This document shows, piece by piece, positions 58,247 through 64,000 of a DNA stretch of 64,000 nt. The notes below the pieces were generated by a model. It searched no databases, had not been told where the DNA came from, and was given only the letters and a program-made list of their open reading frames with translations. Source of the DNA: Hyperoodon ampullatus. Lineage: Eukaryota > Chordata > Mammalia > Artiodactyla > Ziphiidae. Both the position numbers and the translations under genes were made by a program. The DNA is taken from positions 37,849,185 to 37,913,184 of the forward strand of contig OX457070.1 of the NCBI GenBank assembly GCA_949752795.1. The letters are read 5' to 3'. Each line of letters begins with the position of its first letter. Position 1 is the stretch's first letter.

Positions 58247-58290
58247 TTTTTTTAAATGGTCATCCTGTATTTTTTTGTTTGTTTTTTAAG
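58247..58290 (-). other. Extra segment between SINE tail and target copy (possible 3' transduction)
   Basis: The target 'ccccaaaagaatttt' (58232-58246) is separated from the SINE's 'atttatttatttattta' tail by about 44 bp with its own T-run and the non-SINE word 'aaatggtcatcctgtat'. Confidence 0.45.
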
Positions 58291-58573
58291 TGTTATTTAT
58301 TTATTTATTTATGGCTGTGTTGGGTCTTCATTTCTGTGCAAGGGCTTTCTCTAGTTGCGGCAAGTGGGGGCCACTCTTCATCGTGGTGCGTGGGCCTCTC
58401 ACTATTGCGGCCTCTCTTGTTGCGGAGCACAGGCTCCAGACGCGCAGGCTCAGTAATTGTGGCTCACGGGCCTAGTTGCTCCGCAGCATGTGGGATCTTC
58501 CCAAACCAGGGCTTGAACCCGTGTCCCCTACATTGGCAGGCAGATTCTCAACCAGTGCGCCACCAGGGAAGCC
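58291..58573 (-). mobile_element. CHR-type SINE, intermediate form, minus strand
   Basis: It combines the compact-form middle ('gaggcctctcttgttgcgg' style wording near 58394-58425 and 'cgcgcaggctcagtaattgt') with the long-form tail module ('gctgtgttgggtcttcattt') and ATTT tail. The target 'ccaaaagaatttt' follows at about 58575-58587. Confidence 0.88.
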
Positions 58574-58694
58574 CCCCAAAAGAATTTTGAGAAACTATGT
58601 ACTTCCTTACATACTTTAAAATTGACATCAGAAAATTTTCACTGTAAGTTTAAATGACAGCAAAGAATATTGCTTTTAAAAATGTTTCCATTGG

Positions 58695-58905
58695 GGCTTC
58701 CCTGGTGGCGCAGTGGTTGAGAGTCCACCTGCTGATGCAGGGGACACGGGTTCGTGCCCCAGTCTGGGAAGATCCCACATGCCGCGGAGCGGCTGGGCCC
58801 GTGGGCCATGGCCACTGAGCCTGCGCATCCGGAGCCTGTGCTCTGCAACGGGAGAGGCCACAACAGTGAGAGGCCCGCATACTGCAAAAAAACAAACAAA
58901 CAAAC
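58695..58905 (+). mobile_element. CHR-2-like SINE, short form with (CAAA)n tail
   Basis: The compact body ends in 'aaaaacaaacaaacaaacaa'. The target 'aaaatgtttccattgg' lies at 58679-58694 and 58906-58921. Confidence 0.95.
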
Positions 58906-59299
58906 AAAATGTTTCCATTGGAAGATATTCACAGGTGAAATTGTTTGAGATTTTCTTTTAATAACTCCCGCCCACCTCCCTCTTAAAAAGAAAAAAAGTA
59001 ATAGAGATAGATAAAACATGTTTGGCAAAATGTTGATAACTTGAAGCCAGCTTGAAGGATACATGGGAATTCGTGTATTATTCTTTCCACTTGTGTTTGA
59101 TGTTTTGGTTTCTTCCTTTCATGTTAGAGATTTTCTTCAAATGACTAGTGATCTCTGTCCATTCATTTAAGCATAGAACATTAAAAGGTGATTGAAAGTT
59201 ATGTGTGTATGGTGTGGGATGGTGGTGCTTGTTGACTGGGTTTTATTGGAAGAGAACAGGTAGTAAACTGACTTTTTGTAAGGAAGGACCATATGACAT

Positions 59300-59945
59300 T
59301 ATCTGAAAAATTTCCCTCAAAAACCATCCAGTTTATCCAGAGAAGAATCCTCTAAGCTCCCATCCAGAAAGATATAAGCTTGGCAGCCTGAGTACCCAGA
59401 GCAGGGTAGGAAAGGGGGTTGCAGGTCTCTGATCACACTGTAAGCTCTCACTGACCCCTCCTGCTTTCCTTGCAGGGTTTCACTCCAGCTGTCCTCTTGC
59501 CAGGGGCTCCTTAGTGCAGACACCTCTAGTTTAGTTTCTCAGAGTATAAATCTCCTATTGCTTGGTGTCAGGGAGGAGGTTGGGAGTCTATCCATTCTTT
59601 ATACAAGCCTTCAGCTATTCCTCTTCTTTTTAGCCCATGTTTCACCCTCTGTTGTCTTAGGTCTCTGGTCCTCAGCTTTGCAGGGCTTGGAGGAGCAAGC
59701 ATCTCCCTTTGCTGAGACTGAGGGATCAGCTTCCTGGACTCTGCTACTTTCTACTCCTGCATTCCCTTTCTGTCACCTATCAAGAGTTGGGATGATGAGT
59801 ATTTTCTTGTTTCATTGTAGATGGAGTTTCTTTTTCTGTTTCTCATTCTCCTGATTTTGCAATGATTTTCCAGTGATTTTCTGCTCACTTCCAGAGAAGT
59901 GAGCAGAAAGGGCTTTTTTCCACCATCTTGAAGCCAGAAATCTGA
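59300..59945 (-). mobile_element. Possible L1 5' UTR fragment, minus strand
   Basis: GC-balanced sequence ends with 'ttccaccatcttgaagccag' at about 59918, the antisense look of an old L1 5' end. No coding frame is intact. The call is tentative. Confidence 0.4.
59878..59909. repeat. Perfect 14-bp inverted repeat with 4-base loop
   Basis: 'tttctgctcacttc' - 'caga' - 'gaagtgagcagaaa' can form a perfect hairpin. Confidence 0.9.
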
Positions 59946-59949
59946 TTAT

Positions 59950-61449
59950 TTTATAATATTCTTTTAGTATATTTAAAAAGTAATATCTAAAAATTAATTT
60001 TTAAAAATGCAATAAATAAATCCTTATCCCTAAGAATACATTTAGTGCAAATCAAGTTCAACACATGGAATGATGCCAGTCTTGTAATTTTTCTGTGATA
60101 ATTTCGAATAATTTTTAAATAATTCTCTTTTTAGAGTTCTTGAGTTATTTATTGAAGAGACCTTTTTCAACAATTAGTAGGTTCTCAGCAACTAACAATT
60201 AGTTTGTCTCCTTGGTATTCCAAACCTTAAAATTTACTTTAAACGCTGTTTTTCTTGTTAGTTGTCTTGAAGTAAAATTGTATTTATGACTATTGACGTT
60301 GAGCTAGTTGATACATTGAAGCCTCTTCAATCTGCACATTCACTTCACATTAACCAGTATTTCAGTGAGGATGCTAGTTCTCTAAAACCAAATTCTAGAA
60401 GGAAACACGTTTGCACTCTCAGCCACACCCAGTTGCTAACAGATATTTGTTGAGATGTCTCTGTTTCACTGATGTTTTGAGCTCTAGAATTACCTGAAAT
60501 TCAGTTGCCGGGTTATCTCCTCATTAGTATATGACACTGAAGGACAAGACTGAACCGTATCTGTCTTTATTTATGTCTGTCCCAGAGCCTTTCATTCATT
60601 GCAGCTGTTATGTCTTTTCTGTTCCTTCTCTCCCCCTGCACTCCTACCCCATCTTCCCACCCCCATAGAATTTCCTCTTGTGATTATTGCCACTCAAGTC
60701 CTTCAGAGGTAGGCAGACATCAGCATCTAGACTATTGGAAAATGAAATAGAAATTCTCCTTCTTCAAACTCACAAAATGGAAATAGGAATCCTCTTGGGA
60801 ACTGGGTCAGCAGAGCTGTACGTAAGTCGGCTCTGCAGACTCAGTCTATCTTTGCTGACTTGTCCTTGCTTTTCTCCTCTTGCCTTGTCAAAAATAACAT
60901 GTTCAACCTTTTTAATGCTATCTAAAGCTTTTTATTGCCAACAGTGGTAGGAAAAGCTGGAGTGAGAAGGTCTTATGTCTGGCTTCATTTTCTTTTTTTC
61001 TCAACCCTGTGGAGAAAGATAATGTAGAGGATTGGGGTGGGTTTTTAAATATGGCTAACAGAACATTTATTTATCAAAAGAGACATCCAGACTCAGTGTG
61101 TTAGTTTTACATCACAGGTCTGACATCTGAGATTCTGGGGAAAAGAAGAGTGGCAGGGAGGTGACGGTGGTAAGGAGACATGGGGGTAGCTAAGTGGAAG
61201 AGTCTAGAGGGGTTCTAGGAGTATATTCTCGCTACCTCTCTTTCTGCCACCACGCCTGACACCAAACCTGACCCAAGGTGAGGAGCAGGCAGATGTTCAA
61301 AGTGTTTCAGACTGCAGGGTGGGGAGGAGGAGAAGGAAACCTTAGGCAGTTTTGCTGGGTGGGAAGAGGGAATAAGAGTTTCTATTGTTACTAACATCAT
61401 TATCGAGCCTAGTTCCCAACTGACTATTTGTATGCAAGAAAAATACATA

Positions 61450-61450
<1 letters not shown>
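59950..61450. other. PUS10 intron, no gene seen
   Basis: This 1.5 kb has no recognised transposon. An 87-residue frame (60687-60950) has a Leu-rich end but no known motif or splice evidence. Confidence 0.45.

Positions 61451-61452
<2 letters not shown>

Positions 61453-61504
<52 letters not shown>
61453..61504. repeat. (GT)n microsatellite
   Basis: About 25 uninterrupted GT units. Confidence 0.97.
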
Positions 61505-61505
<1 letters not shown>

Positions 61506-61699
61506 GGGAGAAGAAGAAAGAGCAGGGGATAGTACTTCTAGCTGCCCACACAACTATTGTCATTTCCCTGTTGGTGCACATCTATATTTGCATTACCCTT
61601 GTAATTATAAATGAGTCCAAGAGATGTGTAGGATTCAAAAGACTTCAGAGTTTTAAGGGCATTAGTGGTAATTTAGAAACCCCAACACCACTGTCGATC

Positions 61700-62440
61700 A
61701 CCAAGTCCCACTGGCCTGTGTCTTTATTGCCTCTTAGAGCTGCCCCCTCCTCTCCATTCCTACCGCCACTGCCATATGTGTTATTTCTTACTTGAATTAC
61801 TGCTTTCGTTTACCAAACATCTTCATTTCCCTTAGTTCCCATCTTCTTCCTCTCATTCCCACTGCAACCAGAGTGAGCATTCCTGATGACGAATGTGACC
61901 ATGCTACTCCACTGCTTAAAATCCTTCTGTGGCACCATATTGCCTTAAGTGTAAAAATCTAAACCTCTTAGCATGGGTACACTAGTTCTATGATCTTAGT
62001 CCTGCTTCCTCCTTTGCACTTTGCAGCCACACATCCCCAGCTCTGTAGGGACCACTAACCTTTAGTTCCCAGAACCTTCCTGATGCTCCGTGACCTTTGC
62101 ACAACAGTTTCCTCTGTTTGGAATGACTTTCCCCGCTCTTCACCCAGTTAATTCTCAATCCCTGATTCTTCAGAGCTCAGATTAGGTGTCACTTCTTGAT
62201 AACTCTAATGCCAAGGCTGAGCTGAGGATGCCCTAAGTGTCCACTCAGAATATGTCCTTGTCACAGCCCCCACCATTCTGTATTTTTATTTGTATTAATA
62301 TTATTAATCACTATTGTGGTTTTATTATCATTTTACTTACCTTTATTCTCTCCTAGTTCACGAGTTCCCTTATGGGCAGAAACTAGTCTTTCAGGTCTGT
62401 TTTCTCAGTAAAGATATCACCACATAGGAGGTACCCCCCA
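61700..62440 (+). mobile_element. L2 LINE 3' region
   Basis: L2-type wording includes 'ttacttgaattactgctttc', 'catgctactccactgcttaa', 'gaatgactttccccgctctt' and the tail-like 'atgggcagaaactagtcttt'. It is strongly decayed. Confidence 0.78.
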
Positions 62441-63024
62441 AATAATGAAGTGTTGAGCCACTTTATCTTATAGTTGAGAAACCAAGACTCAGAGAGATAA
62501 GCCACCTTGCAAAGTGCTCACACAATATTTAGAGCCTACCTTTTAGTCTAGTGTTTGTTTCCTTCTGTCAGGAATTACAGACTCAGGTGTCTGTAAGGCC
62601 CAGATAGGCAACAAATATGAGAAAAGTGGATTGTTTTTTTTACAGTCATTCTGACATTTTTCTGAACATATGCCTGTTTCACACTGTATTTTCCCATGTA
62701 TAATAAAGAAATATTTTTGTACAAGAAATACTTTATTTTTCTCTTAAGCTACTGCATAAGAAAAACGATAGTGTGAAGATGATGGTTATATTGTGACTTG
62801 ATCAATTATAGAAGATCAAATGTGCTGCCATGGGAATTTGTATACACATAACGTGGCACTTCATGTTATGGTTTCAATCTTTGGTTTCATGCCCTAGCTT
62901 GGCACTCAAAATCTGCTGACCTTTCCAGTTTCATCTCTAGTCATTGAACCCCTACTCACATTTATGTACACACATACATACCCCAAGCTCCAACTTTACT
63001 GAATTGTAGTTCCCCAACGTGCCT

Positions 63025-64000
63025 TTTTTTCTTTTTATTGAAGTGTAGTTGATTCACAGTGCTGTGCCAATCTCTGCTGTGCATGACAGTGACTCAGTTT
63101 TACATGCATAGACATGATTTTCTATATTCTTTTCCATGATGGTTTATCCCAGGAGATTGGATATAGTTGCCTGTGCTATACAGTAGGACCTTGGTGTTTA
63201 TCCATTCTAAATGTAATAGTTTGCATCTACCAACCCCAGACTCCCAGTCCATCCCTCTCCCTCGGCAACCACAAGTCTGATCTCTATGTCAGTGAGTCTG
63301 TTTCTGTCCTGTAGATAGGTTCATTTGTGCCATATTTTAGTTTCCACATGTAAGTGATATCATATGGCATTTGTCTTTCTCTTTCTGACTTACTTCACTT
63401 AGTGTGATAATTACTTGCATCCATGTTGCTGCAAATGGCATTATTTCATTCTTTTTTATGACTGAGTAGTATTCCATTGTATATATGTACCAAAGCTTCT
63501 TTATCCATTCATCTGTCGATGGACATTTAGGTTGTTTCCATGTTTTGGCTATTGTGAACAGTGCTGCTAATGAACATAGGGGTGCATGTACCTTTTTGAA
63601 TTATAGTTTTTTCTGGGTATGTGCCCAGGAGGGGATTGCTGAATCATATGGTAATTCTAATTTTAGTTTTCTAAAGAACCTCCCTGCTGTTCTCCAGCAG
63701 TACAACTTACATTCCCACCAACAGTGTATGAGGGTTCCCTTTTCTCCACACCCTCTACAGCATTTGTTATTTGTAGACTTTTTAATGATGGCCATTCTGA
63801 CTGGTGTGAGGTAGTACCTCATTGTAGTTTTGATTTGCATTTCTCTAGTAATTAGTGACGTTGAGCATCTTTTCATGTGCCTATTGGCCATCCATACGTC
63901 TTCTTTGGAGAAATGTCTATTAAGGACTTCTGCCCATTTTTCAATTGGGTTGTTTGCTTTTTTGTTGTTGAGTCGTATGAGCTGTTTTTATATTTGGGAG
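63025..64000 (-). mobile_element. L1 LINE, minus strand, running off the right edge
   Basis: The complement of the L1 3' end starts 'tttttattgaagtgtagttg'. Antisense ORF2 C-terminal sequence follows; the minus strand encodes '[20 protein letters not shown]' near 63700-63770. It differs from the other two large L1s in its 3' UTR, so it is an older or separate subfamily. The cysteine region has a small deletion next to it ('[10 protein letters not shown]'). Confidence 0.9.

Noticed and set aside
61432..61795. Open frames with Cys-Val or His-Thr runs
   Set aside because: They translate the (GT)n repeat on the two strands.
1..64000. CRISPR arrays, integrons, phage or bacterial operons
   Set aside because: The regular repeats are dispersed SINEs with target duplications, and the gene structure is split by introns. 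Everything fits a mammalian genome.

Overview
This window is mammalian nuclear DNA, almost certainly from a cetacean and most likely a toothed whale or dolphin. The main evidence is about 18 tRNA-derived SINEs of the CHR type, whose heads read like 'ttccctggtggcgcagtgg'. CHR SINEs belong to whales, hippos and ruminants. Many copies here are the compact poly(A)-tailed form that I associate with toothed whales. The L1 elements and a mariner remnant also fit Cetartiodactyla. There are no bacterial operons, CRISPR arrays, rRNA genes or free-standing tRNA genes.

Two host genes lie head to head around a CpG-rich promoter near 27.75-28.9 kb. PEX13 (peroxisomal import docking protein) runs leftward. 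Its coding exon 1 is at 28197-28288 and its large exon 2 at 9891-10585. Its last exons, which encode the SH3 domain, lie to the left of the window. PUS10 (tRNA pseudouridine synthase, also linked to microRNA processing) runs rightward, with coding exons at 31726-31851, 34670-34933 and 35681-35767. Its later exons, including the catalytic domain, lie beyond 64 kb. Reading frame and splice phase hold across every junction that can be tested.

Layout: 1-1.28 kb is a mariner transposon broken by two SINEs; 1.9-3.45 kb is an old L2; 4.42-9.49 kb is a plus-strand L1 inserted in a MIR; 9.5-28.2 kb is PEX13 intron 2, exon 2 and intron 1. That intron 1 holds old L1s, a nearly full-length Tigger1-type transposon (23408-25811), a 605-bp Tigger-like element and many SINEs. 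From 27.4 to 31.7 kb the sequence is the promoter and largely repeat-free. From 31.7 to 64 kb it is PUS10 exons 2-4 and a very long following intron. That intron contains an MLT1 LTR, a second near-complete L1 on the minus strand (50226-55353), L2, MIR and hAT remnants, microsatellites, and a third L1 running off the right edge.

PEX13 and PUS10 have unrelated jobs (peroxisome import and RNA modification) but probably share regulatory DNA. All transposon genes seen here are broken. The most interesting host observation is a 9-bp in-frame tandem duplication in PUS10 exon 3. Others are a long pyrimidine microsatellite right after a PUS10 splice donor, a SINE with a tail of about 42 A's, and a possible SINE 3' transduction. 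I found no convincing previously undescribed system.
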